From a virus: DNA of 42,333 bases. The stretch covers positions 1-42,333 of the IMG/VR virus record IMGVR_UViG_3300002334_000047. One strand, given 5' to 3'. The notes beneath the pieces were generated by a model that saw nothing but the letters and a program-made list of their open reading frames with translations, did no database searches and was not told where the DNA came from. Both the position numbers and the translations under genes were made by a program. Positions 32,664 through 39,937 of this stretch are shown piece by piece; position 1 is the first letter of the stretch; each line of letters opens with the position of its first letter.

Positions 32664-33311
32664 TCAAAACATATCAACCTGTGCTGTCTCTCGATCGAAT
32701 CGCTCTTTTGCCGACTCGTAATAGTCCTTATCTAACTCGCATCCTACAAAGTCAAAGCCCCCGTAGTGCGCCGCTATTGCACTTGAGGCGCTGCCTAAAT
32801 GGGTATCTAGTATCTTGTCACCTTCCTTTGCATAGTTTCTTAGGAGCCAGTTATAGAGCTTTACAGGCTTCTGAGTGGGGTGAATTCGTACTTCTTTGTT
32901 TTTCATGTCACCTTGCAACATTCCTGCCCAGCGATATTTAAACAATCTAACTGCAGTTTTAAAGCTGGTGTATGCAAGCTCGCAATCGGCAAAATGTGAC
33001 TCACCGTTTTCCTTATCCCAAACAATCCAGCAACTAGAACTTGATTCTGGTACCAGTGATATAAAGTGATTCGCCCCCCATATAACCTGATTTTTACTAA
33101 CTCGCTTCAATTCAGTGAAGTACTCTGCAGTCGGTGGTTCTAAATCCCAATCTTTTCTAGAGTACTCCACCGCCGAAAATCTATTCCTTGACGCCTTCCC
33201 AAGTGACTCACCGATACCGTACGGCGGATCAACAATAGCCAGCTCAAAGGCGTTATCATCCAAGCCTTTCATGTACTCCATACAATCCATGTTCAGTAAT
33301 TCTATTTTCAT
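32664..33311 (-). CDS. DNA adenine/N4-cytosine methyltransferase, beta class
   Basis: A 215-residue N6/N4 methyltransferase. Catalytic motif IV DPPYGIG is at 28-34, ahead of the AdoMet motif ILDTHLGSASSAIAA near residue 170, so the order is beta class. DTHLGS in place of DPFAGS is common in phage enzymes. Overlaps the NinG stop by four bases. No restriction endonuclease accompanies it, so it is an orphan, most simply protecting phage DNA from host restriction. Target site unknown. Confidence 0.88.
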   Translation of the reverse strand: MKIELLNMDCMEYMKGLDDNAFELAIVDPPYGIGESLGKASRNRFSAVEYSRKDWDLEPPTAEYFTELKRVSKNQVIWGANHFISLVPESSSSCWIVWDKENGESHFADCELAYTSFKTAVRLFKYRWAGMLQGDMKNKEVRIHPTQKPVKLYNWLLRNYAKEGDKILDTHLGSASSAIAAHYGGFDFVGCELDKDYYESAKERFDRETAQVDMF

Positions 33312-33856
33312 TTCTCCAATTCCCTCACTCTAGCCCTGTATTCTTCTTTAATGTTTTTCAGGTCTTCAATCGTTAACTTAACTTTAGGTTGTGGTCCCTC
33401 TAATTTCTCAACTCTTTCTATACCGATTTTATCTATTAACCGTGCTCTATATTTCACTTGGTTACCGGACAGGAAGCAGTTACATTTTTCACACTGTAAA
33501 TGCACGTTATCTTCGGTGAATCTAAGCTCAGGATGCGCCCCTACTGAGAGGTAATGTCCGGCATTTACTTTGCATCCGGTAGATTGTCCACAGCTTATAC
33601 ATGGTTGGTCGGCTTGGCTTAACCTAACCCACTTATTGAAAACCTGTTGAGCTTCTGCCGTCCACTTGCCACGAGTTTTAATTGATGCTTTGAGACGCCT
33701 AGTTTCAGCCTTGAACGCCTTTTCTTTCTTAGCTGTCACTTTGTCCCGGTGAATCTGATTCAACGCCAGGGCGCAACTAGGAGTGCACACCTTCTGCATT
33801 GATGAGATTGTTTTCTTGTATTCCTTTTTGCACACTTTGCATATTGGTATCTTCAT
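33308..33856 (-). CDS. ninG: NinG/Rap-like Holliday-junction nuclease
   Basis: A 182-residue protein of the lambda NinG (Rap) family. Two Cys clusters: CKVCKKEYKK..C..SC at 6-29, and CISCGQSTGCKVNAGHYLSV followed by NVHLQCEKCNCFLSGN, an HNH-like core (about 85-135). In lambda, Rap cuts branched recombination intermediates and works with annealing recombinases, which suits RecT here. Coupled to genes on both sides. Confidence 0.85.
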   Translation of the reverse strand: MKIPICKVCKKEYKKTISSMQKVCTPSCALALNQIHRDKVTAKKEKAFKAETRRLKASIKTRGKWTAEAQQVFNKWVRLSQADQPCISCGQSTGCKVNAGHYLSVGAHPELRFTEDNVHLQCEKCNCFLSGNQVKYRARLIDKIGIERVEKLEGPQPKVKLTIEDLKNIKEEYRARVRELEK

Positions 33857-34257
33857 ATCGGAACCTGCAACAGGCCTTTACTCTGCTTTAATGCGTACGC
33901 TTCTTTGCTTGTTGCTGCGCAGCACGTTTTGCATCTGTCGGCTCGCCAGTCTTTTTTCGTTGCATTCCTATGGAAACTGTCAACTGTCTGCCCAGCTCCT
34001 TCATGCAAACAATTTGGATTAGTGCATACCTTATTCATCTTTAAGTACCTTTTGGTTTTTTTCTCTCTTACTTTTCTTAGCCTAGCCTTGTCCTCTGGCG
34101 TTCTTCTTAGTAATAAATCTAACCTTTTTATTTTCAAGCAGCCTTTGCACCAATAGGTAACGCCAGACGCTCTAGCTACATCTTTATTAAACTGGTCAAT
34201 CGGTATTGGAAAACCTTCATGTTCACACGCTTTATTGGTGCAAATCTTAGTCTGCAT
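33853..34257 (-). CDS. Protein with two repeated zinc-finger units
   Basis: A 134-residue protein made of two similar Cys-rich units. Both run C-T-N-x-x-C-x-H-E-G, then an F of the form (DQFN/DSFH), then C..C about 25 residues later. The first is near 5-42, the second near 77-113; a basic linker (RLRKVREKKTKRY) joins them. Likely nucleic-acid binding or HNH-derived. It is coupled to ninG. Confidence 0.65.
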   Translation of the reverse strand: MQTKICTNKACEHEGFPIPIDQFNKDVARASGVTYWCKGCLKIKRLDLLLRRTPEDKARLRKVREKKTKRYLKMNKVCTNPNCLHEGAGQTVDSFHRNATKKDWRADRCKTCCAATSKEAYALKQSKGLLQVPI

Positions 34258-34441
34258 ACCAACACTCTATACCTTGTTGAAATAGGAAAAATACAAACCA
34301 TAAGCAGAACATAGAACCGATATAAATTGTGCTTATATTCGTATCGATTTCAAACATATAAGCGCTCCAATCTATCGGCTGGCTCACCATTTCCACAGGC
34401 GGCATATCTGTCGGTGCTGGTATTGATTGATTGCGTAGCAT
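34247..34441 (-). CDS. Small single-pass membrane protein
   Basis: A 64-residue protein with a Pro-rich polar start (IPAPTDMPPVEMVSQP) and one aromatic-rich membrane helix (STIYIGSMFCLWFVFFLF). Unknown. It overlaps the next gene by 11 bases. Confidence 0.6.
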   Translation of the reverse strand: MLRNQSIPAPTDMPPVEMVSQPIDWSAYMFEIDTNISTIYIGSMFCLWFVFFLFQQGIECWYAD

Positions 34442-34846
34442 TTATGACTCCAGCAGTTCTGGGTTTTCGTGGATGTTGCCGATTACTTCATTTTGCCTTA
34501 AGTTGCATTGGATAAAATCATATTCAGGAGATCTATGGCCGCCTGGATTTTCAATGGGAGCGAGAACAAAGCAAGGGTTGCAGGTATCCCACTCAACAAT
34601 CATCAGTTCCTCGTCTATATTTTTAAATGATGATCTAACAACATCCCCCTCATAAATCTCTACGCCGTTCTTATCTTTTAGCCCGGTAAACTGCATTAAT
34701 GGATAATCTGTTTTTACAGCTTCATACCCTGTAGAGCTAAAAATCCAGACAGCCCCGCCAGTTATGTCAAAATCATTATCTCCACCAGGGCCATTAAATA
34801 GCATCATTCCACCATTCCAAGCTCGAAACTTTATTACTCTACTCAT
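34442..34846 (-). CDS. YopX family protein
   Basis: A 134-residue protein. The YopX core is clear: IKFRAWN near the start and LMQFTGLKDKNGVEIYEGDV (about 50-69), then VRSSFK and VEWD strands and GNIHENPELL at the end. YopX proteins are widespread in phages; the molecular role is not established. The stop abuts the next start. Confidence 0.85.
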   Translation of the reverse strand: MSRVIKFRAWNGGMMLFNGPGGDNDFDITGGAVWIFSSTGYEAVKTDYPLMQFTGLKDKNGVEIYEGDVVRSSFKNIDEELMIVEWDTCNPCFVLAPIENPGGHRSPEYDFIQCNLRQNEVIGNIHENPELLES

Positions 34847-35259
34847 TGCTTACCCTCTCTACATGGCCAAGGCACACAGATACCAAATTTCTCTGCCGTA
34901 TGCCGATTTAATACTTCATAAACGTCAGTATATTCACGCCTATCCGCTTTTGTGGTGCTAGTCTTACCAATGACAGCCTTTTGAATAGGACGCCACAGAT
35001 ACTCTTTAGCAAGCTCACACGTCCAAGGTATATCGATCTCAGGGCGTAGCGTTTTCTTCATATCCAAACCTGCATCATTCAATTCTGTAGCTAGCATTGT
35101 TAGGTACTTGTGAAGCGCTGCGTTCTGAAGATTTGTTCGCTGCTTGCCAGTCTTGAAACTGAATTCCACATGCTTGTGTTCGTCGTAGAGCTTAGCTGCA
35201 TGCTTAAGAAACATATCCTTCGTGTGGGCTGAATTTACAATCCATTTTTGACTACTCAT
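34843..35259 (-). CDS. NinB-like recombination protein (tentative)
   Basis: A 138-residue protein. RTNLQNAALHKYLTMLATEL (about 41-60), DIPWTCELAKEYLWRPIQKA and VYEVLNRHTAEKFGICVPWP match the pattern of phage proteins related to NinB/Orf, which bind ssDNA and assist annealing. NinG and RecT elsewhere in the genome fit. The resemblance to lambda NinB itself is only partial. Confidence 0.55.
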   Translation of the reverse strand: MSSQKWIVNSAHTKDMFLKHAAKLYDEHKHVEFSFKTGKQRTNLQNAALHKYLTMLATELNDAGLDMKKTLRPEIDIPWTCELAKEYLWRPIQKAVIGKTSTTKADRREYTDVYEVLNRHTAEKFGICVPWPCREGKQ

Positions 35260-35840
35260 GCGCCGTCAAAACCTGTTGAAATGATTTTAGAATCAATAAA
35301 GTTATCAAACTCATCCATAGTTAGTTCGCCTAATTCACCCCATTCATTACCCTGATCTGGCCCCCAATTATCCTCAAATCTAATGAATCGGTATCGCCTA
35401 GCATCGCGCTGCAAATCACTATCAATCACCTTGTCCTGTATAAATTCACCAAGTTCGCCGTCAAATTTTATTCCGAACTTCTTAAGCGCGGCGGCGGCGT
35501 CCTTGAAGCAATCTAGGTAGCATTCAGTGTCGGCCTGGTCTGTATCGTATTTTTCGGTGCTAACACCTATTGATTCGCACAATATACCAAGCCCATTCTC
35601 TAGAGTGTTGGCCAAGTCTTCTGATCGGATTGCAGATTCAGCAAGGCCGCTCTCTTTTATTGTTAAAGTTTGACCGTCAAAACTGTTAGCTACCAAAGTT
35701 CTTTCACTGCATGAATTTTCAACACACTTGAAATAGGCGTTAATTTCAGGCTTATGAATATCACCCGCTGTAGATATGTCGTCCAAAAGCTTCCATAAGA
35801 ATGCTATCTGGTCGTCTTTATATGACGGTGTATTTTCCAT
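35256..35840 (-). CDS. Hypothetical protein, first gene of the leftward operon
   Basis: A 194-residue protein; ATG 35840 follows GAGAGAGATAGAG and is preferred over an upstream GTG. Acidic, helical, with several Cys. RDARRYRFIRFEDNW (about 148-162) is a short motif common in small phage proteins of unknown role. Its promoter lies just upstream at 35873-35902. Confidence 0.7.
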   Translation of the reverse strand: MENTPSYKDDQIAFLWKLLDDISTAGDIHKPEINAYFKCVENSCSERTLVANSFDGQTLTIKESGLAESAIRSEDLANTLENGLGILCESIGVSTEKYDTDQADTECYLDCFKDAAAALKKFGIKFDGELGEFIQDKVIDSDLQRDARRYRFIRFEDNWGPDQGNEWGELGELTMDEFDNFIDSKIISTGFDGA

Positions 35841-35872
35841 TTTCTCTATCTCTCTCAGTTGTTGATGAATCA

Positions 35873-35902
35873 AATATAGCACTGATCTTTGAGAATGGGC
35901 AA
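35873..35902 (-). promoter_or_regulatory. Leftward promoter (TTGCCC-18-TATATT)
   Basis: On the minus strand TTGCCC (35902-35897) and TATATT (35878-35873) are 18 bases apart. It heads the whole leftward operon down to 29848, for which no other strong promoter is seen. Confidence 0.65.
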
Positions 35903-35910
35903 GATATATA

Positions 35911-35948
35911 TATGCATAATTTATATGTATTTGTCTTTACTATGCATA
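35911..35948. promoter_or_regulatory. Paired palindromes TATGCATA in the divergent gap
   Basis: TATGCATA occurs at 35911-35918 and 35941-35948, exactly 30 bp apart, in a very AT-rich gap between the leftward and rightward operons. Equal spacing at about three turns suggests one regulator binding both. A rightward promoter must lie here too (for example TTGTCT at 35931), but its -10 is unclear. Confidence 0.5.
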
Positions 35949-35994
35949 TATGTGTGCTACAGTTCATCTATCACTAACAAAGAGGAATTACACG

Positions 35995-36381
35995 ATGTTT
36001 GGAACTAAGCAGCTAACTAAAGAACGCGACGAGTTATTAAAAGAAGTTAATGAACTTAAAACTGATTTAGGTGAGCGTGATCGTTTACGTGATCAAGTCA
36101 GAAAGTTAAAGGATGAAGTTGTTGGCCTCAAGTCTCAGAAGAAAATAGAGACTGAGGATATTAAGCACATGGTGCGAATGAAGGAGGAGCGCTCAGAAGT
36201 TGAGAACGACAAAAAGCGCTTGGAGATGGAGCGTGAAAAGGATTCAGCAATTGCTGCGGTAAAGGATGAGTACAGAGACAAGATGGAGGACAGGTTAGAG
36301 CTTGAAGTTGGCAATATGAAAGAGATGTACGGTCAGATCCTAGCAAGGCTCCCTGATATTAGTGCGAAGGTTAAGATTTAA
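35995..36381 (+). CDS. Coiled-coil protein
   Basis: A 128-residue protein from ATG 35995 after AGAGGAA. Residues about 5-105 are a continuous charged heptad-like coil (KERDELLKEVNELKTDLGER, then EENDKK-type segments), ending in a short helix (MYGQILARLP). It resembles small phage coiled-coil scaffolds. First gene of the rightward early operon; the stop overlaps the next start (TAATG). Confidence 0.75.
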   Translation: MFGTKQLTKERDELLKEVNELKTDLGERDRLRDQVRKLKDEVVGLKSQKKIETEDIKHMVRMKEERSEVENDKKRLEMEREKDSAIAAVKDEYRDKMEDRLELEVGNMKEMYGQILARLPDISAKVKI

Positions 36382-36608
36382 TGGGCCTTATTGAATTTGG
36401 ATCAGCGCTAGGCCAAATCGGCGGTCAGAATAATTTTGCAAGGCTTGGGCAGGCATCGGCAGGACAACAAGGGCACGGGATGCGTCTTTCTGATTGCTTT
36501 ATGGACGGCCCCTCTAAAGGCTTAGTAATAAAAGCAAATCATCCGAAATCTTTTATTGAAGAGCTACAAGAAGAAACTAACGAATGGTTGGGGGAAGAAT
36601 GGACTTAA
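36381..36608 (+). CDS. Hypothetical small protein
   Basis: A 75-residue protein starting in TAATG. Gly/Gln-rich start (GSALGQIGGQNNFARLGQAS) and an acidic end (EELQEETNEWLGEEW). Unrecognised; overlaps the next gene by ten bases. Confidence 0.6.
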   Translation: MGLIEFGSALGQIGGQNNFARLGQASAGQQGHGMRLSDCFMDGPSKGLVIKANHPKSFIEELQEETNEWLGEEWT

Positions 36609-36766
36609 GGCAGTACGTGGCAGAGCAGTACAAAATGAACGTGGCAGAGTTTGCGCGTAGAGAAGGGTATGACTATAAATCGGCGCTTAGATACGTTGAG
36701 AACGGTGCTAAATGGATCGACGGCGATGTTTACATTAAAACCGCAGCTAACCGAGATAAATCATGA
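36599..36766 (+). CDS. Small HTH-like protein
   Basis: A 55-residue protein from ATG 36599, preceded by GGGGGAAG. YKMNVAEFARREGYDYKSAL then RYVENGAKWIDGDVYI reads as a small helix-turn-helix (MerR/excisionase-like): helix, turn, recognition helix and wing. It may be a DNA-binding early regulator. It resembles the next gene in layout and overlaps it by four bases. Confidence 0.55.
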   Translation: MDLRQYVAEQYKMNVAEFARREGYDYKSALRYVENGAKWIDGDVYIKTAANRDKS

Positions 36767-36957
36767 GACTAATCGACCACATACAATCAGAACACAATAG
36801 CGACCGCACAGCCTTTGCAAGACACCTTACAAGCGAGTTGCGGATTGATGGCATATTGGTAGCCCCAAAGCACTTTACGCGCATGGACGTGGATAGATGG
36901 ATAGGGAAGGGCTATCAGTGGATCAAGGGTAAGGTTGATTCTGGTGAAAAGAAATGA
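36763..36957 (+). CDS. Small HTH-like protein, paralogue of the preceding one
   Basis: A 64-residue protein coupled by ATGA. NSDRTAFARHLTSELRIDGI, then DRWIGKGYQWIKGKV, has the same order as the preceding gene (helix with F-A-R, then GxxWI.G.V), suggesting that they are diverged paralogues of one DNA-binding fold. Function unknown. Confidence 0.55.
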   Translation: MRLIDHIQSEHNSDRTAFARHLTSELRIDGILVAPKHFTRMDVDRWIGKGYQWIKGKVDSGEKK

Positions 36958-37166
36958 TATTTGATTTTAGAACAATCAGGATAGAGAAGAGGTATTTCCG
37001 GCGTGGCAATGGTCGTGTTAGCGAGTTTAGGAGTTGCAAAATAAACCTTGATGGAACGGAGGAATGTAATGAATGGATTGAGAGTGGTGAGCTAACAAAC
37101 TATTACGAGATATATGAACTTCCTGATTCTAAATGGGCTAGGTTTAAAAAATGGTGGACACGATGA
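36954..37166 (+). CDS. Hypothetical small basic protein
   Basis: A 70-residue protein coupled by ATGA. The N-terminal half is rich in Arg and aromatic residues and looks like beta strands (IFDFRTIRIEKRYFRRGNGR); the end has WARFKKWW. Unrecognised. Overlaps the lipoprotein gene by four bases. Confidence 0.6.
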   Translation: MIFDFRTIRIEKRYFRRGNGRVSEFRSCKINLDGTEECNEWIESGELTNYYEIYELPDSKWARFKKWWTR

Positions 37167-37279
37167 AAATCCTAATCCTATGCCTCTTACTAACATCATG
37201 TACATTCGTATGCGGTGGCAGGTCAGGCGGCGGTAATATCGGTTATCAGTGTGAGCATCAAGGGGTAGATTATGAGTGA
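37163..37279 (+). CDS. Small lipoprotein
   Basis: A 38-residue ORF starting in an ATGA overlap. MKILILCLLLTSC is a lipoprotein signal with lipobox LLTSC, so signal peptidase II would leave a mature peptide of about 26 residues (CTFVCGGRSGGGNIGYQCEH). It overlaps the next gene by eight bases. In other phages small early lipoproteins block superinfection (T5 Llp is an example) or serve as outer-membrane spanins; the early location here favours the former. Confidence 0.6.
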   Translation: MKILILCLLLTSCTFVCGGRSGGGNIGYQCEHQGVDYE

Positions 37280-37601
37280 CGAGAAAATAACAGCGGAAGC
37301 GGAAGGTATTAGCTCTATTTCAATGGGTGAAAACGTAGGTTGGATTACAGGGCCGCATGATGCAGTTAAAGCAGTGCAGAAACTTATCATTGATGGCGAA
37401 GGATACAGGGCGCGCCTAGAAATATCGCCTGATCACAATTACGACGGAATATATTGCAGAAACGCAACGATTGTAATTTTGAAAAATGAAAACGCAGACC
37501 TCAAAGCAGAGCTACTTATAGCTGAAAACGCCCTAGCCAACGCAATAGCCAAGCTACAAGGTAGTAGACAGCATCGGACAGAGGTGAAGAATGATAGGTG
37601 A
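37272..37601 (+). CDS. Hypothetical early protein with C-terminal coil
   Basis: A 109-residue protein. The N-terminal half (MGENVGWITGPHDAVKAVQK) is mixed; residues 70-100 form a coiled coil (ILKNENADLKAELLIAENAL). Typical of small phage early proteins; function unknown. It overlaps both neighbours, by 8 and 11 bases. Confidence 0.65.
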   Translation: MSDEKITAEAEGISSISMGENVGWITGPHDAVKAVQKLIIDGEGYRARLEISPDHNYDGIYCRNATIVILKNENADLKAELLIAENALANAIAKLQGSRQHRTEVKNDR

Positions 37602-37773
37602 TTTCATAGGATTAATAATTATGTTCGGTTTGGGGTTTCTTGCTGGAGCGTTCACTGTGATAAACGATAACAAGACCATAAATGAAGCTTATACAGCCAT
37701 AGCCGAATGCGAGTCAACCCTACCCCGCGATCAAACATGTAAATACGTTATAACAGCAGAGGTGGCGGAATGA
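37591..37773 (+). CDS. Small single-pass membrane protein
   Basis: A 60-residue protein with an N-terminal membrane helix (IGLIIMFGLGFLAGAFTVI) and a periplasmic-type tail holding two Cys (CESTLPRDQTCKY) that could form a disulfide. This is a common small-phage-protein layout. Coupled to the next gene by ATGA. Confidence 0.65.
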   Translation: MIGDFIGLIIMFGLGFLAGAFTVINDNKTINEAYTAIAECESTLPRDQTCKYVITAEVAE

Positions 37774-37961
37774 CCTTCACAGTAGAAGAAAGAGAGGTAG
37801 CTATAAATCATTGCACTAACCCTAACGAGCAGTGTTGTACTTGCAAGCACGCAAAGCCTAAAGATTACATGGTTTATGAATGTCAAAAATGGTGCGCTGA
37901 TGTTGAATATGACGAGGTTTGCCCAAAGTTTGAAGTAAAGTTACAGGAGAGTAACTCATGA
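37770..37961 (+). CDS. Cys-rich small protein
   Basis: A 63-residue protein with seven Cys: HCTNPNEQCCTCKHAKPKD, YECQKWC, EVCPKF. Probably a compact zinc-bound or disulfide-stabilised fold. Unrecognised; coupled on both sides by ATGA overlaps. Confidence 0.65.
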   Translation: MTFTVEEREVAINHCTNPNEQCCTCKHAKPKDYMVYECQKWCADVEYDEVCPKFEVKLQESNS

Positions 37962-38218
37962 ATTACATTTTAAAAATAGATGAATGTTTTTTAAAAGCAA
38001 AATTAGAAGGGTTTAAATTATTCGAAATAAGGGAAAATGATCGCGGGTATCAGAAGGGGGATACTGTTACATATTCTGAGTACCCTATCGCAGAACAAGA
38101 AATAAAACACACGTATGAAATCACATATGTAACAGCATTTCGCCAAATTAAAAACTACGTTGTTTTTGGTGAGCGTCACTTAGAAAGCAAGCAAGGTTCG
38201 ATTACATTGCCAATTTAA
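37958..38218 (+). CDS. DUF3850 / ASCH-like protein
   Basis: An 86-residue protein. ILKIDECFLKAKLEGFKLFE, then IRENDRGYQKGDTVTYSEYP and ITYV, matches DUF3850: the E-I-R-x-N-D-R-x-[FY]-Q-x-G-D core is unmistakable. This family belongs to the ASCH/PUA-like superfamily, expected to bind RNA or modified nucleotides. Its presence a kilobase from the large structured RNA is noted but no link is shown. Confidence 0.8.
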   Translation: MNYILKIDECFLKAKLEGFKLFEIRENDRGYQKGDTVTYSEYPIAEQEIKHTYEITYVTAFRQIKNYVVFGERHLESKQGSITLPI

Positions 38219-38236
38219 AGATACAGGAGAGTGATT

Positions 38237-38509
38237 GTGAAGATAGCTAAACTAAGATTGGCTGGTGACATATTAGGGCGCGAAGGTCTTGCTTTACGAG
38301 TATTAGAAATAGCTAAATCTATCGTTGATGACGGCAGCTACAAGCGTGCAATAAAAGGCGCTGGGGAGCTGGAAGTAATAGCTAGAGCCTGTACGTTCGA
38401 TGATTACTGGGAAGGAAAAATGCTCGACGGCAAACGACATCAAGAATTCAAAATGCAATATGTTATCGACACAACCCCAGTCACAGAATCTAACGAAGGT
38501 GGTAAGTGA
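38237..38509 (+). CDS. Hypothetical protein (GTG start)
   Basis: A 90-residue protein; GTG 38237 has GGAG seven bases upstream and is preferred over GTG 38231. Helical (GREGLALRVLEIAKSIVDDG) then acidic. Unrecognised. The stop overlaps the next start (TGATG). Confidence 0.6.
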   Translation: MKIAKLRLAGDILGREGLALRVLEIAKSIVDDGSYKRAIKGAGELEVIARACTFDDYWEGKMLDGKRHQEFKMQYVIDTTPVTESNEGGK

Positions 38510-38823
38510 TGAGTGACTGGAAAGACCCTTACGAAGAAATGCCAGGTACTGAGCGCGTTGTATTAATACACATTAGAGGCTTGGATGCTCATGGTGTTGT
38601 TTCGGCTTGGTGGTGCGTTGAGGATGAGCCTAATTGGGTGGCTCTTGATGACGCTGTTAATTATGAGCTTGATGAAGTCGATTTCTGGCGTGAAATGATT
38701 GACCTGCCAGAAGGAAGCAAGGCTGATGTAGATATAGACAAACCAAGGATCAAGAAGCCTTATTATCTAGACTGTAAAACTGAAAAAGGTGTAACCAGAA
38801 TATACCTATTGGCTGATCTATAA
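38509..38823 (+). CDS. DUF551-like protein
   Basis: A 104-residue protein from ATG 38509. SDWKDPYEEMPGTERVVLIH, then VVSAWWCVEDEPNWVALDD, follows the DUF551 pattern: W-x-x-P-x-E-x-x-P, V-L, then W and W. Common in phage early regions; role unknown. Confidence 0.6.
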   Translation: MSDWKDPYEEMPGTERVVLIHIRGLDAHGVVSAWWCVEDEPNWVALDDAVNYELDEVDFWREMIDLPEGSKADVDIDKPRIKKPYYLDCKTEKGVTRIYLLADL

Positions 38824-38845
38824 CCACTACCGGGAGTGAATGATT

Positions 38846-39055
38846 ATGAGATCACACGAATTAGCCAAGGAGCTGTTAGAAGCCCCAGACGGCAAAGTAG
38901 TTTGCAGTGTTGATATTTCAACAGGTCAGGACGATGCGGGCGACAGGTGCTTTGGTGAGGCTTTCGAGGGTATCAATAGCCTGCCTACAGACATAGGTTT
39001 TGGTTCTGACGAAGTGGTCCTGTTATTCAGTGGAAATACAAACTTAGACATTTAA
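38846..39055 (+). CDS. Hypothetical small protein
   Basis: A 69-residue protein; ATG 38846 is at a better distance from CGGGAG than ATG 38840. KVVCSVDISTGQDDAGDRCF suggests a small beta-rich fold. The leader (ACTACCG...ATGATTATGA) recurs before the next two genes, pointing to local duplication. Confidence 0.6.
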   Translation: MRSHELAKELLEAPDGKVVCSVDISTGQDDAGDRCFGEAFEGINSLPTDIGFGSDEVVLLFSGNTNLDI

Positions 39056-39076
39056 CACTACCGAAGAGAGATGATT

Positions 39077-39250
39077 ATGACAGGTGAAATGGAACTAATC
39101 CTACAGCTATGCGAAAAGTTAGGGTTTGAAGTGGAAAAGAAAGCTACGCGTGCAAGTATTGAAAATAGAGGCCTAGTAATGGCTATGGGTTCGGCGTTCG
39201 ATCCTGGACTGGAGTACACGTACACTTTATCAAACAAAGAGAAGGGATGA
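39077..39250 (+). CDS. Hypothetical small protein
   Basis: A 57-residue ORF with leader ACTACCGAAGAGAG shared with its neighbours. MELILQLCEKLGFEVEKKAT, then beta strands, is a small alpha/beta pattern. Good ribosome site and position in a tight operon support coding. Confidence 0.55.
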   Translation: MTGEMELILQLCEKLGFEVEKKATRASIENRGLVMAMGSAFDPGLEYTYTLSNKEKG

Positions 39251-39252
39251 TT

Positions 39253-39585
39253 ATGATTGAACGATATGATTTAGAACGAAAAGAGGAATGGGCAAAGTGG
39301 ACAAAGCGAATTCCTGCTATCAAGTTCAAAGAAACCTGGGAGGTTAAAATAATCCCTCCATTTTCAGGAGCTATGGCGCGGTTTTGGGTAGATGAGGGTG
39401 ATGCACATGTCTCTGTTTATTTGGACGTTAACGACAGCTTAGGGTGTGTAGGGGAGCCATATTGGGAGATATATCCCTATGACGGTGACACTTGCCGAGT
39501 GTTAATGAGTGAGCCAGAAGAGTTAGTGCAAAGAATAACCGAAGCATTAAAAAGCCCTCTTGCGGATTCTACCGAAGAGGGCTAA
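39253..39585 (+). CDS. Hypothetical protein upstream of the giant RNA
   Basis: A 110-residue acidic protein; ATG 39253 has GAAGGG six bases upstream (ATG 39247 is the alternative). Trp-rich, with beta-like segments (FKETWEVKIIPPFSGAMARF). Its last codons overlap a strong hairpin (39553-39583). Unrecognised. Confidence 0.6.
   Translation: MIERYDLERKEEWAKWTKRIPAIKFKETWEVKIIPPFSGAMARFWVDEGDAHVSVYLDVNDSLGCVGEPYWEIYPYDGDTCRVLMSEPEELVQRITEALKSPLADSTEEG
39553..39583. terminator. Hairpin at the end of the early gene, before the giant RNA
   Basis: AGCCCTCTT (39553-39561) pairs perfectly with AAGAGGGCT (39575-39583), with an inner CGG/CCG. On the minus strand it is followed by TTTTAATG, a proper terminator; on the plus strand no U-tract follows. 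It may stop antisense transcription into the upstream gene, or be a processing hairpin. Confidence 0.6.
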
Positions 39586-39830
39586 GATTAATTATACCGA
39601 AGGTTTACGAGACCCGACGTAGTTTAAAGATGAAGAGGACAACCACGACGTTTACGGCATACCCTCATTATAGTTATCTACTCAAAACTTGCAATCCTTC
39701 AATTGGGACGATTCTTTATGGATTTCCCATATGAGACTACATAAATGGCTGTACTTAATAGACTTGACCGAAGATATGCAGGATATGACGATTGAATGCT
39801 TATGTTAGCGAAGGTTTAGAGGGCACGTTT

Positions 39831-39891
39831 CTGCACAGGATCAGGGTTCGATTCCCATTAGCTAGCGGTGAATTGTGCGGTAGTTGTTAGC
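39831..39891 (+). other. T-loop pseudoknot subdomain of the giant RNA
   Basis: CTGCACA (39831-39837) pairs with TGTGCGG (39874-39880). GCTAGC (39861-39866), inside that loop, pairs with GTTAGC (39886-39891), outside it, giving an H-type pseudoknot. A GGG-TTCGATT-CCC T-loop hairpin (39844-39856) lies within. An upstream GTTAGC (39804-39809) could compete. Confidence 0.5.
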
Positions 39892-39937
39892 TCGGATTGG
39901 TTCCAACCTTCAGAGTACAGCCTTTTATGTAGTTTCA

